In this document: one piece after another, positions 12,005 to 29,338 of the stretch
Layout: every line of letters begins with the position of its first letter
Numbering within the stretch: position 1 is the first letter of the stretch
Assembly: GCA_013396655.1 (NCBI GenBank)
Contig: WBMV01007373.1
Coordinates: 272,583 to 336,582, forward strand
Length of the DNA stretch: 64,000 nucleotides
Reading direction: 5' to 3'
DNA from: Campylorhamphus procurvoides
Lineage: Eukaryota > Chordata > Aves > Passeriformes > Dendrocolaptidae
Notes under the pieces: model-generated
The model's input: the letters and a program-made list of their open reading frames with translations, nothing else
Told to the model about the DNA's origin: nothing
Databases searched by the model: none
Made by a program: the position numbers and the translations under genes

Positions 12005-15000
12005 TTACACATTTTTGGCTGACGTCACATACTTGGTTAAAAAGTCCTTCAGCCTAGAAATGTGCATCATTTCCTTCATGGTGGTGTCTCTGCTCCTCAG
12101 CTGGACCACCCCGTTCTCTAGAGTGGCATCAGTTATCAAGACCATGAAGAGAACACTCATCTCATCGTACCTGCAAAGGAAAGAGCCCCCAGTCACTGCT
12201 GTTGGTGCATGGGAAAAACCAGATAAATTATATACAAATGACCACAAGCTGTAAATATTTATTTCTGCTCTACTGCACTAAGTCCAGCCTCAGCACACCG
12301 GTTTTCTTGTTGCCATTCCTTGCTTTCCTGATTACATTTATTTAAATTATTTAGCTACTTTAGCATATGAAAAGAATGTTATTTAGTGACCTATTAAAGA
12401 GTATTTTCACAGAAGCAGAATTTATCTTTCTGACTTACTATGAATACTACAGCACATGAACAAATAGTTGTATTTATTTTCTCTCAGGAAAAAATAGTCA
12501 TCAATATGCTCAAGCTCCACTGACACGAGCAGCCATCTGCCCCAAATTTGCTCCTGATGAACAAATCATACATGAAGTCCCCAAATGGAACAGCTATTTT
12601 TATACCCACAAGTAATTCCATCATATACACTAATGATAATAGCTCCAAGGAAATGTTAAGTTCAAGACTAGACACAGTGTGCTATTTGAAATAGTACTTA
12701 AGAGTGAAACACAGAACCAGAGCAGATGCAAAAATGGGGGCTGAGGGTGGGAAATAGTTCTGTGACCTTCTGACTCATGTGAAGAAATTTATTTTCAAGG
12801 GGAGAGTCTCTGAAGGCATTTCAGAGTTCCAGGGAAAAAACAATAACATGTGAAAGGCTTATACTTCACTTAGTTTTAAAAATTAACTATGTGACATATG
12901 CTTTGCATAATAAAACTGCTGAATCCCAGTCTATAGTTTGGCATCAATGCCTTCAGTCACGTGGTCACTGCACTCAATGACTTCTTACTGAAATCAGGCA
13001 CATTTTCACTAGACCACAGAAAGTCATTTTGGACTTTCACAATTTCATTTACCAAACACTGTTTCTCCTTACTTTGTATAAAGCTGTTCCAGAGACACTG
13101 GCACCGTTTCAAGATAACCTGGCCACACAGAAATGCCATTTTGTGTCAGTTCATTGAACAATCCTTGACAGACCTGTGATCATTTAAAAACAAAAGTTAA
13201 AAGACAGACTTTGAGGGTTTGAGACTCTACAAAGAAACCATTAAAACTCTAACATGTGGGGTATTAACATTCCTCGCTGGTGTTAATTTGCTGGCTGAAA
13301 TAATCCCAAAATAGAAAGCAGCCTGGCAAGTAAATCTTTATTTCTGTTTAAAAACAGTGTCAGTTTCCCCCCTTTCTGTGGGGACTGACTTCATGACTGA
13401 CTGACATAAAAGCATTTAAAAAACCCTTCTGAAGATGCAAAATCTGAAAGATTAAGAAGCTGAGAGACACTGTGTTATTTATTTTCCCTGATTTTGCAAG
13501 TATCAGTTCTATTAACAGCACCAAAAGCAGTGTGTCCACAGAAGGAAGTGCCTGCAGTGAACTTCTTTGGCTGTGACTCACAAGCTGCACAGCAGGAATC
13601 ACTGCAGCAGAATTATTTTCCTCAACATAAACAGTGTCTGAATTGGAACATGGAGATGCAATGCTCAAAATTAAAATACTGTCTTAAAACATACCTGTCT
13701 CAGCTCTGTTGTTGGACCTTTTCCTACATCCAAGGCCACTTTCAGAGGTGCTAAACAAGGATGTAGCTTAAGCACCTAATGAATTAAAAAAAAGCAGCAG
13801 ATTACCAAATGTATTTAGCATGCAATTCTAAACAGAACTAGGAAATAGTAAGTTTTTTAACTGAAATTAAGGTCCTAACAGGCAACAAATTTCTCATAGC
13901 ACAAATTCCTGAATTAGAAGCAAGCTGTACTTTATATAACCAGCACACCCACACCATCTGGATTCACATGGCAGAAATTACTCTGTTTTGGCTGAGCCTC
14001 AGAAGGGAGATGAAGATTTGTTAGCAGAGCTCCATCCTCTTGAATGGAGCCAGAGTGATCAGAGACAGCCCAGCAGGCAGTTCCCATCCAATCTACTGCC
14101 TGCTCTTAAAGAACAACCAGCTGTTTGGGTGACAAGCCCTGTCTGACAGCCAGCACTCAAACTCCAGAAAAACAGGCTAAAAGTGGGAATAACGATGGTC
14201 CTTGGGGAAATGCCCCACTACCACCTGGACCCACTTCTACTCTTCTCAGACACCTTCAAATGCTACTGGAAGAGATACATTCCTCTTTCCCACAAACTGC
14301 AGCAACATTCTAATTTCTCTTAACTCCTTCACTGCTTGCATGGCAAGAGCCTACCTGCTCATCAGAGAGAAAGGGAACCTCAGAATGACAGAATTCCTTA
14401 TGTGGGTGGCAGCCCTGTGGGGCCAGCCTGGTGCTGCCAGTGAGAGGGGTCAGTCTGCACCCACTTGGGGAGGGAACAGCATGGCCAGGTGGAAAAAGGA
14501 GACATTTCCATGCTGGAATTTACCACTCTGTTTGTGGCGTTTGTACTTTCTACAGAAAGTTACCTTTCTCTGTGAATTTTTCTTCGTTGTTAATGGATTC
14601 TCAGCCAGCTGCAGGGAATCAAAGAGATATGCTAATACTCCTCTGTCCAAATTTCCATTCACAGACAGAACATGAGGAATAACATTCTTCCTTCCATCTC
14701 TGCCCTGAAGAGAAAGAAAACACAAAGGGAAACATCAAAGATTGTCCCAAAAAGCCTTTTGCTTGCTTTAAATGTATAATGAGGCACTAAGGTCAAGTTC
14801 CCTTATTGCATTTAAAGCACAATCAGAGGTATATTTTTAAAAGTTACCAGCAATCTTACAAGTGTAACAGCAACCAGTAAGTGGAGAGGTACCCTCTGAT
14901 CCATTCCCCCTGAGTGTGGTGCTTCTATAAAGCCACTGGCAGTGGTTTTGACCCACTAATCTATATAATCTTCCACATATATGGATGTGAACAAGCTACA

Positions 15001-16927
15001 GCAAGAAAAAAAGCATTTATGGGTTCTTTTTTATGCAAACAGAACATTGCAAAGCACAGTCTGAGTTTCCCTTGACATCTTTCAACAGCTATAGGTAAAG
15101 ACTATGGCACTGACAACAGCTGTTTCATCAATATAGCTCATTTTTAATTACAGAGAATTAACTTGCAAAACAAAGTCCCAAAACACTCTTTTATCAGCTT
15201 CTGAAAATGAAGGTCCAACTACAGAGTATCAATTGTACTACTTTTAAAGCAAATAAATAAAACGAATCACCTGCTAAGCAACTGGACCCACAAGGAAATC
15301 ATTTCTCTCACACATTATCCTGTTTATCAGGAAAGATTTTTAATATAGCGAAGCTTACAAGTAATTTTGAACTTTCCCCTGGATACATCTGTAACAGTTC
15401 AGTATCACCAAGGTTCTTCAAGGTTTCTATTGTTTCTGTCCCCCAAGGAAAGCTGTAATGTAAATGAAATCCTCTTCTGCCTTCTTCATCATGGAAGTCA
15501 CTGCTGCTGAACTTTGATGGGCCTACTGCAAACTGAAAATAAAATGTGCAAGAGGTTACCACTACTGTGAATCCAATTAACTAAAAATTAAGTCTGCAAC
15601 ACAAACTGAAGTCTGTGATTTTCAGCAAAAGATTTTCATAAATCACAGCCCAAATCTCTCTGCTGTTTTACAGCATTTTGTTTTCACACCACTTAAAAAC
15701 AAAAGACATTTGCCTTTCTGTAAGTCATGTCATAGACTCCTTATCAGGTTTGTCACAAACTTCAGTAGCTTTTCAGTCTCCACGAGAAACAGGGGTATTT
15801 CAGTGACTAGAAGAGCCTTGAAATGTTAGGCCGTAAAACCAACCAGGGTGACTATTCCCCCTCTGAGACATAAAGGAGCAGGCTAAGACTCCCCCTGGAT
15901 CTGCTGCTCTTACCTTTCTCCACCACTGGAGCCGCTGGCGTAGCCAATAATCGAGCCACTGTCCTGCAGTTCTGGGAGAACTAAACCATGCCAGCAAGGA
16001 CGTGGTCCTCTCGCCTATTCTTTAAACAATAGCAAGGGCAGCAAGTTAACACCTTGGGAAATAACAGGGAAAAAGCAAGAGACAGCATTCAAAAACAATC
16101 CAAAAGTGAAACAAGTGTTAACAGATGCTTTAAGCGTGGGAAGGGATTAATCCCTCTCTTACTCTACCTTGTGAGGTCTTCGCTGGGTTGTTCACTTTCT
16201 GGAACAGAATGAAAGCACACTCCAATCTGAGCAAGGCCACAGGGCAGTCTCCTGTTCACCAGCTCCAAGCAGCTGACATACTGTGCCAGAACACCTGTCA
16301 AAGAGCACATCCCTGATTTTAGTGGCCACAGGGAAGATTTTACCCTTTAAGTATACCAAGAGCAAACACAACACACGACATGAGTGCTGTTTCCATGTGA
16401 AGTCTCACTGGCACTGTGCTTTGCAGGGATGGGCTCAGCAGTCTGGCTCCTCTGGGCAATTCCAATTTAATGTTTTTCCCCTAACTACAGGGAGCACATC
16501 CACTGCCCACCTGCACTGTTCAGGGCAAAGGGCCCAAACTCACAGCAATTTAATGTGTTTTTCCCCTAATTACAGGGAGCGCATCCATTGCCCACCTGCG
16601 CTGCTCAGGGCAAAAGGCACAAACTCTGCTGCTTGCAAAGGGCCCAAACTGATAGCACGGGGCCAGCACGGCTGCGAAACTCCCTCAAACGCGGCTGCTT
16701 TGCTTAAACGGAGCCGCCCGGGACCTACCGGGCAGGAGGCTCTCCCGCAGCACCGCGGCCGTGCCCAGCACATCCTCCAGGGCCGTGCCGGGCCCGCAGC
16801 CCCGCAGGGCGNCGCCCGCCGATGTGAAGGGCCGTGCGGGGCAGCTCGGCAAACCGCGGGGCGGCGGCTCGGGCGGGCCCAGCGCGGAGCGGCACAGGCG
16901 GCACCAGCGGCGGAAGGGCGGCGCCAT
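12005..16927 (-). CDS. POLG2: DNA polymerase gamma accessory subunit, shortened first exon
   Basis: Processivity subunit of the mitochondrial DNA polymerase. It dimerises, binds the POLG catalytic subunit and has a class IIa aminoacyl-tRNA synthetase-like fold. Exons, 5' to 3': 16927-16729, 16294-16168, 16019-15914, 15532-15359, 14704-14564, 13775-13695, 13173-13073, 12170-12005. They sum to 1095 nt (364 aa). Exon 1 gives an Arg-rich leader ([13 protein letters not shown]) that fits mitochondrial import. Later exons carry [33 protein letters not shown], and a C-terminal anticodon-binding-like domain ending [17 protein letters not shown]. The human protein is about 485 aa. The missing ~120 residues map inside exon 1, upstream of the block [15 protein letters not shown], and an N sits at 16812. 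In-frame ATGs also lie upstream (16972, 16960). I chose 16927 because it sits in a TISU-like context. Exon 3 uses the acceptor ending TTTAAAG, which keeps frame and restores the IGER block. Confidence 0.9.
16464..16627. repeat. 83-bp tandem duplication in POLG2 intron 1
   Basis: Two imperfect copies, 16464-16546 and 16547-16627. Each starts AATTTAATG, continues through a TTTTTCCCCTAAYTACAG tract and GGAGC, and ends in GCCCAAACTC or its variant GGCACAAACTC. On the plus strand each copy looks like a good splice acceptor. I see no coding continuation. Confidence 0.85.
16812..16812. other. Undetermined base (N) inside POLG2 exon 1
   Basis: The only ambiguous base I noticed lies in a GC-rich part of POLG2 exon 1. 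The reading frame continues across it when it is counted as one base, but it may mark a collapsed or unresolved stretch. Confidence 0.95.
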
Positions 16928-16965
16928 CTTGTCACCCCGCGCCCTCACGGCGCCGCGCATGCGCA
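16916..16965 (-). promoter_or_regulatory. POLG2: POLG2 core promoter: NRF-1 site and TISU/YY1-like start context
   Basis: A perfect NRF-1 palindrome (CGCGCATGCGCA, 16954-16965) lies about 27 bp upstream of the chosen ATG. The ATG itself sits in CAAGATGGCGCC, matching 11 of 12 positions of the TISU consensus SAASATGGCGGC, which overlaps a YY1 motif. TISU elements direct scanning-free initiation on very short 5' UTRs. NRF-1 activates many nuclear genes for mitochondrial proteins. The surroundings are CpG-rich and lack a TATA box. Confidence 0.65.
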
Positions 16966-17039
16966 GGGGCACCGCCCCCCCACCCTCTCAGGGACCCTCA
17001 GGGCGGGCCCCGCGCAGCGCACACTGAAATATTAATTAA

Positions 17040-19440
17040 TTGAGCCTGGAATGGGCCTTCGCACCGTTTGTAAACGTGGTGGTGCCAGGGTTGTTCTGCA
17101 ACAGCAGTGGGTGTCACCCCGGATCGGTTTCCTCGCTTTTTGTCAGCGTAGCTAATGGTGTTGGGTAACTTCTACCACAGAAATTGCTTAATAAAGGACT
17201 TCTTGTTTCGCACAAATAAATATGCGTTAGGTAGGCGGACAATATGTAGTGGATAGGCTACTTGGTCTAAATTTTACCGTATGAAAGATACAAGTTTTCA
17301 GCCCGTATTTTGGGAAGCCTCCACCTCGTGCCCTGCGCAGAGTAAATAAGGTGTCCTTCTAAACCCCTGTGTTCAGAGAGCACCTAAAATGGGCTACAAG
17401 GGACATGGGGGGGCACAGCCCACCCGCTGGGGCATGGGGGGAGCTCGGGTGGGTGGGAGAGGCCCTGGGGTGGTGGGGACAGCGGGATAACCCGGGGGAC
17501 ATTGAGGCAAGGCCTATGCCCAGGGCACATCAGGAAAGCCCGGGACACATCAGGGTACACGGAGAAAACCCCATGTTTGGGGTACATGGGGGAAAACCCA
17601 TGTTCGGGGCACACGGAGCAAAGCCCGTGCTCCAGCGGGGCACACGGCAGGGCTCCCCCCAGCAGGGCTCACGAGTTCACGCTGGCAGGCCAGGCCAAGC
17701 CAGAGCAGGGCAGTGGAAATTTCCAGCCTGGCTGCATCACGGGTTTGTAGCGGAGCCAGGAGGAGGAGGAGCAGCAGCGTGGGGCTGGAACCATCAAAGG
17801 CTGGGGCTGTGGTTGTAGCAGTGCCCGGCCGTCCCACGGCACAGCCCCCGAGCCAGGGCCCAGCACCGAGAGCAGCATTAGTAGGGCACTGGGTCAGCTG
17901 GAGGAGCTGCTGCTGCTGCGTGCAAAAGTATTGCAAGGCATTTGATGTCTAAGGCAGATTTGCCATGAGCTCAATTCTACCAGAGGAGCTCTGGTATTAC
18001 TGGCAAAGCTGCTTAGTAGAGCTTGTCTCTTTTCATGGTTTTATGTGCAAATGTTGTAAGGGGTGCCCACCTTCCACTGCCCCCAGCTGATGTCATTTGG
18101 AAACAGCATAAATGCAAAGGGGCAGAGAGGGTGTTTGGGTCACAAGTTTATATTTTTTATATTAAAAAACCCTTTATACTGAAGTTTTTAAAACCAAAAT
18201 GCATTTTCTTTTCAGGCAAGTGACCTGGAAACTTGGGGATTAAGTCACACTTCAGTGATAAGTAACCTACTTCCTTGTCTTTTGCCACTGGTGGCACTGG
18301 GCAAAGGCAATGTTGCACAGCCAATTAAAGAAAACAAAAACACATTGCCAACTGCAGTTGTGGGCTCAAGTGAGGTACTTTGAAGCCTCCAGCTGAAGTT
18401 CTCACAGCAACAGTGAATGATCACAAAATACTGTTGAGTGACAGAACTCAACAGAAAAAGAGGAAATAATTATGAGGCAGATTAGGCTGTGTTAAAGAAC
18501 ATCACCAGCTGAGCCCCAGAGGGAAGCAATCACCAAGGGCTAAGCACAGACTATGCAAAAAGGTCTTAAATGTAAAAGAAAGTCTGGCTTGGGTTTAAAA
18601 TAACCTAGAATCTTGTAGATTCAACCTTGAACACATTAAGCTGTAGTTAGGCATTGTTAAACTTGAAACTCAGCACTGTTACTGGTAAACAAGAGAGGAA
18701 GGAACTACAAGTTAGTATTAACTTGAATTTTAATAACTGTACTTGAAAGCATTAAGCACTTTAACCCCAGGATCAAGAATTATTCCAGCTCTGCTCATCA
18801 AGGCAACACTGTTGCTTCACTCAGCAAGGGCAGTGCTTTGAGATTAAGAGTCATTTGCACATATTGTCTTTAAAAAAAATAAAAATCCATGAGGCACATT
18901 CATGGATCAACAGCCCACTTCCCTCCACCCGCTTCCACAAAGAAATCACTGCTCAATACCAGTTTAAGTATAACTTGAAGTTTTAATACTAAGATCTTCC
19001 CATTTCTCTGAAGCTCAGAAGCCTGCATGCTAACTCACAAGGCCTGGCAGCTGTGGGTACACGACACTCAAGCCTGGTCTGCACATATGCTCATGTGAAG
19101 GCGACGGTTACGGTGCTGCAGAAGCTTCCTACGCCCGTAGCAGCTCATTAGCAACACCACTACAGAGTTTTGATCTCTTCCAAGAACTGGCCCTACGCTA
19201 GTGAGACGAGGAAGAACACTTTCCAACACTTTCTTAGAAGCCAGCCTAAATTTTCTTCCCCATCGAAGCAGAGCCTGCCATGCTAAGCAATCTAGCCCAA
19301 TCAAGGCAAGGCTGGTTTTTGTATAAGCTTAAATGTTTAATCAGACACAGTTGAGAAACCTTTCTAGAATTTAATATAAAAACATTTGACATTCCATTAA
19401 TGTAAAGTTGTGCACATGTTGAGAAAATTGTCATCTGAAA
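17040..19440. other. Intergenic spacer between POLG2 promoter and DDX5 3' end
   Basis: The left part (to about 17.9 kb) is GC-rich and holds a minisatellite. The right part is AT-richer. Long frames in the GC-rich part have no domain or homology signal. I see no RNA gene. A longer DDX5 3' UTR could run into the right-hand side. Confidence 0.5.
17524..17660. repeat. Degenerate ~27-30 bp minisatellite
   Basis: About four diverged units built on GGYACACGG-AGAAAACCC-CATGTTCGG. The two best-preserved units start near 17554 and 17581 and are 27 bp each. Flanking units are shorter or interrupted. Both edges grade into other GC-rich sequence. Confidence 0.65.
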
Positions 19441-19462
19441 GAAAATTCGGTCTTCAAATATC

Positions 19463-19468
19463 TTTATT
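19463..19468 (-). terminator. DDX5: DDX5 poly(A) signal
   Basis: TTTATT on the plus strand (AATAAA on the minus strand) lies about 275 nt after the DDX5 stop codon. It is the first canonical signal in that direction. Use of additional distal sites cannot be excluded. Confidence 0.6.
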
Positions 19469-19740
19469 GGAAGGCCATGCACTGCCTTCTGTTACTGTAT
19501 TTCAAATCACTGTACATTTACTTTGAAAACACTGTCTGCATTTTCTAGTACAAAAAACTAAAAATTGTTTCAGGAATGTAGAGAAATATTCAACTTAAAT
19601 AGCGAAAAAGTGCACCATAATTACTGCTGCACTGCAGTCATTTCTGCATTTCCCATTTTCTTAAATAACTATCCTGTTTTGATAACACACAATATAAAGA
19701 GCAATTATGAAAAAAACTGAGACATTTAAATTACACTAAG

Positions 19741-26213
<6,473 letters not shown>

Positions 26214-26304
26214 GGCGATGGTGGCGGTGGGCGAGGCGATGCCGGTCACTTAAAGCGGGTGGTGATGAGTTGGGGAGAATCCGGCGCCGCTGGCGGGGGC
26301 CACT

Positions 26305-26580
26305 CACTGTGGGCGCGCGGCCGCGCGGACGCCGGTTATAAAGGGGGGCCGCGGGGGCTGCCGGGAGGCGGCGCGTGGCGCCCCGCGGGCCCCGCCTCCG
26401 CCGTTATGTAAGTGGCCCGAGCGCGCCGCGAGGCCACGCCCATATGAAGGGGGCGTGGCCTCTGCCCGCCCCACTGATCGGCTTTGCGTTCGCGGCCGGA
26501 AGTGCCCCCTCCCCTCGTGGGCGGGGCCTGCGCTGACGTCACTGCCCACAGCGGCCCCCCCTTGTCCGCGCATGCGCGCA
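26305..26580 (-). promoter_or_regulatory. DDX5: DDX5 CpG-island promoter with TATA-like, GC-box, ETS, CRE and NRF-1 motifs
   Basis: Moving away from the start codon on the minus strand: a TATA-like TTTATAA (26336-26342); an 11-bp perfect inverted repeat of GC/KLF boxes, AGGCCACGCCC at 26431-26441 and GGGCGTGGCCT at 26451-26461; an ETS site CCGGAAGT (26496-26503); a full palindromic CRE TGACGTCA (26534-26541); and an NRF-1-like CGCGCATGCGCG (26567-26578). The region is CpG-dense. The transcription start is inferred near 26305, which would give a 5' UTR of about 90 nt. Confidence 0.65.
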
Positions 26581-26599
26581 GCGCCCCCTCGGCGGGAGC

Positions 26600-29120
26600 C
26601 TCGTTCTTGCTGAGGGGCCTGGCGAAGGGAGCGGGGAAGGTTTTACCCTCAGTAATAACTGCGGCCTGTCGGCAACATGAACTGCTCAAAACACCGCTTG
26701 GCTTCCCGTCCTTCCTGGCATGGCACAGCCCAACCCCTCTGCGCGCAGTGCAGCCCCCCCCAGTTCTCACAAATCCGTGTGAAATGTTTGTGAAAACCCT
26801 CCTGAAGGGGCTCCCGCTGTCAGAGCTCAGGCCCGAGAGGAGCCCGGGTTTCACCCAATAACTGGTGCTGCATGTTAGGTAGGCCACATGCCCAGCTGTG
26901 ACTTTCGCTCTCATAAGGACTCAGATGTGCAGCTGGCCCCGCAGTAAGATATCATTAAAGGCTTCCTAGGGCTGTTCTTTTAGACTGTTACCTGATGCCA
27001 CTTATAAATGTTACATACACGTGTCTGTAAACAGTAACCAGTGTTATCTCTTCAGCTTCCACAGCAGGGCCCGTAACCAGACTCAAAGGTCACCCGAGGC
27101 TGTGCTGGCAGAACAAAAACATCCAATTCCCCAAGAGGACACTGTTTTCACCTGCCCAGCTTTGCCAGGTGAGGAAGAACCCGAATGTCTGGGTACTTCA
27201 GGCTTTACACACACAAAAGTTGAAGTATAAACACCAGCAGCCACCTGTTCCAGGCAGAGAGGGATGCAAAGCAAAACAACATAAGGAAGAAGTGCCGTAA
27301 CAACACTCTCCGTTTGTATCCTCCCACCTTCTAGCAATCCGTGCTTTAAGGTTTCTCTGAGACAAAAATAACTGCATTTGATGGCCATTTCTTCACATTT
27401 TTGTTCTATTTATGCCCTGAGCTTCTAAGATACCATGACAATGTGTTTCACAGTTTGACTGTACACGACCTGAAAAACATTTACTTTCAGTTTCAACATA
27501 TTGCTGGGTAAGAACAAGGAGCATGAAGCAAATGAGTTAATAAAAATTGTGAGTAATAATTTTCTATTTATTTATATCTGCTGTGCACATTAATATCTTC
27601 TAAGTCACCTCCTTTATGAACCAAAGCTGAAGTCTAATTTTCCCTCCTCTTAAAGCAAGTCCACACTTCTAAGTATCCTTGCCATTTTCTCTTTATTGAT
27701 AAGAAATTCACAGTATTTATGATCTGGACTCCATAGCGATTTACATAATTAAAATATGAACACATTTTTTATCTGTTGTGTATTATTTCCTAACGATTTT
27801 TCCTTTTTATTTTATTGTTGCTAAGAATAGAGCAAGGTCTGCAAAGACTAGATGTTTCCACAAGATCTTTCTCAAACTTAAAGCCCAAGTCAGGCTTATC
27901 TTTGTTTATGAAGAGCCACAGCTATTCACCCCTCAGCAAAGTGGAATTCCACCTTGCTCCACCACTTTTTCTTGTAATTAACTTTTTCTCTTAGTAGCAC
28001 TCCAATTTGACTGGTTTTGTTAATACTACTTCTGCAAATTTCTAATAAAGGAAGCTCCCCATTTTTATAGTATTAACTGATTAGTTTTATATGGCTTTTG
28101 AAAGGTTTTTCTCCCCAAATGGTTCTTTTAACACTTTTAACATGTACTAACCCTCAAAACTTCCTGTTCCTGATGAATCTGAAAAAGGTTTTTGCGAAGG
28201 CTGTAAAAATAACAAATGATCTGATCTTTTCTTTTTCTATTACATTTTAACACACTTAATTTCATTTTTTTGTTTGTGTATAACAGTGGCTCCCATTTCT
28301 GTGCTGTTTAATCTTTCTAAGGTTTGAAAGAATTGAAAAGACTAAACAAAACCCCCATCTCTGCCTGCACGCATTTGGTCTGCAAGGAACTCCTTTCGAT
28401 TTCCTTTGTAAAAAACTTCCTCATTTTTCTGCTCCACCCAAGTTAAACACCACTGATTTTCCTGTTTTCTCTTCCTAATTCAAGCCAACACATGGAAACA
28501 AAGCAGAGCTCTGCAGAGCTGTGTATTAAACTGAAATCCGTGTTTAGTTTAGTGTCACTAGCACTGATAGGTGTTTGCTTACCTGCACAAGAGCTCTTTT
28601 GTGTTCCTGAGGTGGTGTGTGCGTTTGGGTTTATATCTACACATGACAAGGGGGGCTATTGGAGCTCACATCGCTGGGGTTTATTTGCTGCCAGGCATTG
28701 TTCTCACAGTCACAATTGGCATCTCGGCTGCTTCTCTCCTGCTCCGGGAGTTTAAGGACAAAGGGCACCATTTTTGGGGTGACATGAGGCAACACGGAAA
28801 TTGCAAAATTCCAAAGGAGCACAGCATGCTGTTGCTCAGTAAGGAAGGTAACACAATTCCACATCCGACCTTTCCAAAGGTCTGCATGCTGGCAGCTAAT
28901 AGAACATTTCACTAGCCAAACCCTTCCAAATCTTGTTTCTAATAAATGTTTGAACCCTCCTTTCACGCACAAAAGCCATGAGAACCTGTGCCACCTGGCA
29001 GCTAACCCCATGACACACACACCGCCCGGCCAGCGCCGCAAGGTCAAGTGCTGGAACCTTCCCCGGCCCCACCTCCAGCCCCGGCAGAACGGCCCCCTCC
29101 GCCGCCATTTTACACCTCCC
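26600..29120. other. Spacer between divergent DDX5 and CEP95 promoters
   Basis: The left third is moderately GC-rich shoulder of the DDX5 CpG island. About 27.4-28.4 kb is AT-rich. From 28.9 kb GC content rises toward CEP95. I see no exon, RNA gene or recognisable transposon. Confidence 0.5.
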
Positions 29121-29124
29121 GCCG

Positions 29125-29250
29125 GGAATGGAAACAGGAAAGGGGGTGGAAACAAGCAAGGCAATGGGAATGCAAACAGGAATGCGAACGGAAACAAGAA
29201 TGGGAATAGGAATGAGAATGGGAATAGGAATTGGAATGGAAACAGGGAGG
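29125..29250 (+). repeat. Degenerate GGAATG/GGAAAC purine array upstream of CEP95
   Basis: Purine-rich hexamer-like repeats. Exact GGAATG occurs at 29125, 29167, 29179, 29209 and 29233, mixed with GGAAAC, GGAATA and AGAATG units. GGAATG is the reverse complement of the MCAT/TEAD core CATTCC. The array ends about 90 bp before the CEP95 ATG, just before the CCAAT box. Confidence 0.75.
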
Positions 29251-29284
29251 GGGACAGGGGCTGGCCCCGCCCCGCCCCTTCCGC

Positions 29285-29338
29285 GCCGCCCGCCAATCAG
29301 CGCGCGGGACGCCGTTTAAATGGCGGGGGCGGGGCGCC
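29285..29338 (+). promoter_or_regulatory. CEP95: CEP95 proximal promoter (CCAAT and GC boxes)
   Basis: GCCAATCAG near 29290-29300 is a good NF-Y site. GGGGGCGGGGC just before the ATG is an Sp1/GC box. There is no TATA box at a suitable distance. The 5' UTR must be short. Confidence 0.6.

Noticed and set aside
16155..16168. Alternative POLG2 exon 2 donor at GTAAGA, 6 nt downstream of GTAGAG
   Set aside because: It is closer to consensus, but its use would retain an in-frame TAG. GTAGAG at 16167-16162 keeps the frame into exon 3.
16283..17035. 250-codon plus-strand open frame across the POLG2 promoter and exon 1
   Set aside because: It is antisense to POLG2 exon 1 and runs through intron, tandem repeat and CpG island. 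Length follows from GC-rich, stop-poor sequence, and no domain is visible.
17369..17952. Several overlapping GC-rich frames between POLG2 and DDX5
   Set aside because: They follow the minisatellite and lack start context, splice partners and homology.
28637..29296. 219-codon minus-strand frame with repeated Phe/Leu/Pro
   Set aside because: The repetitive part is simply the reverse translation of the GGAATG purine array. There is no splice or homology support.
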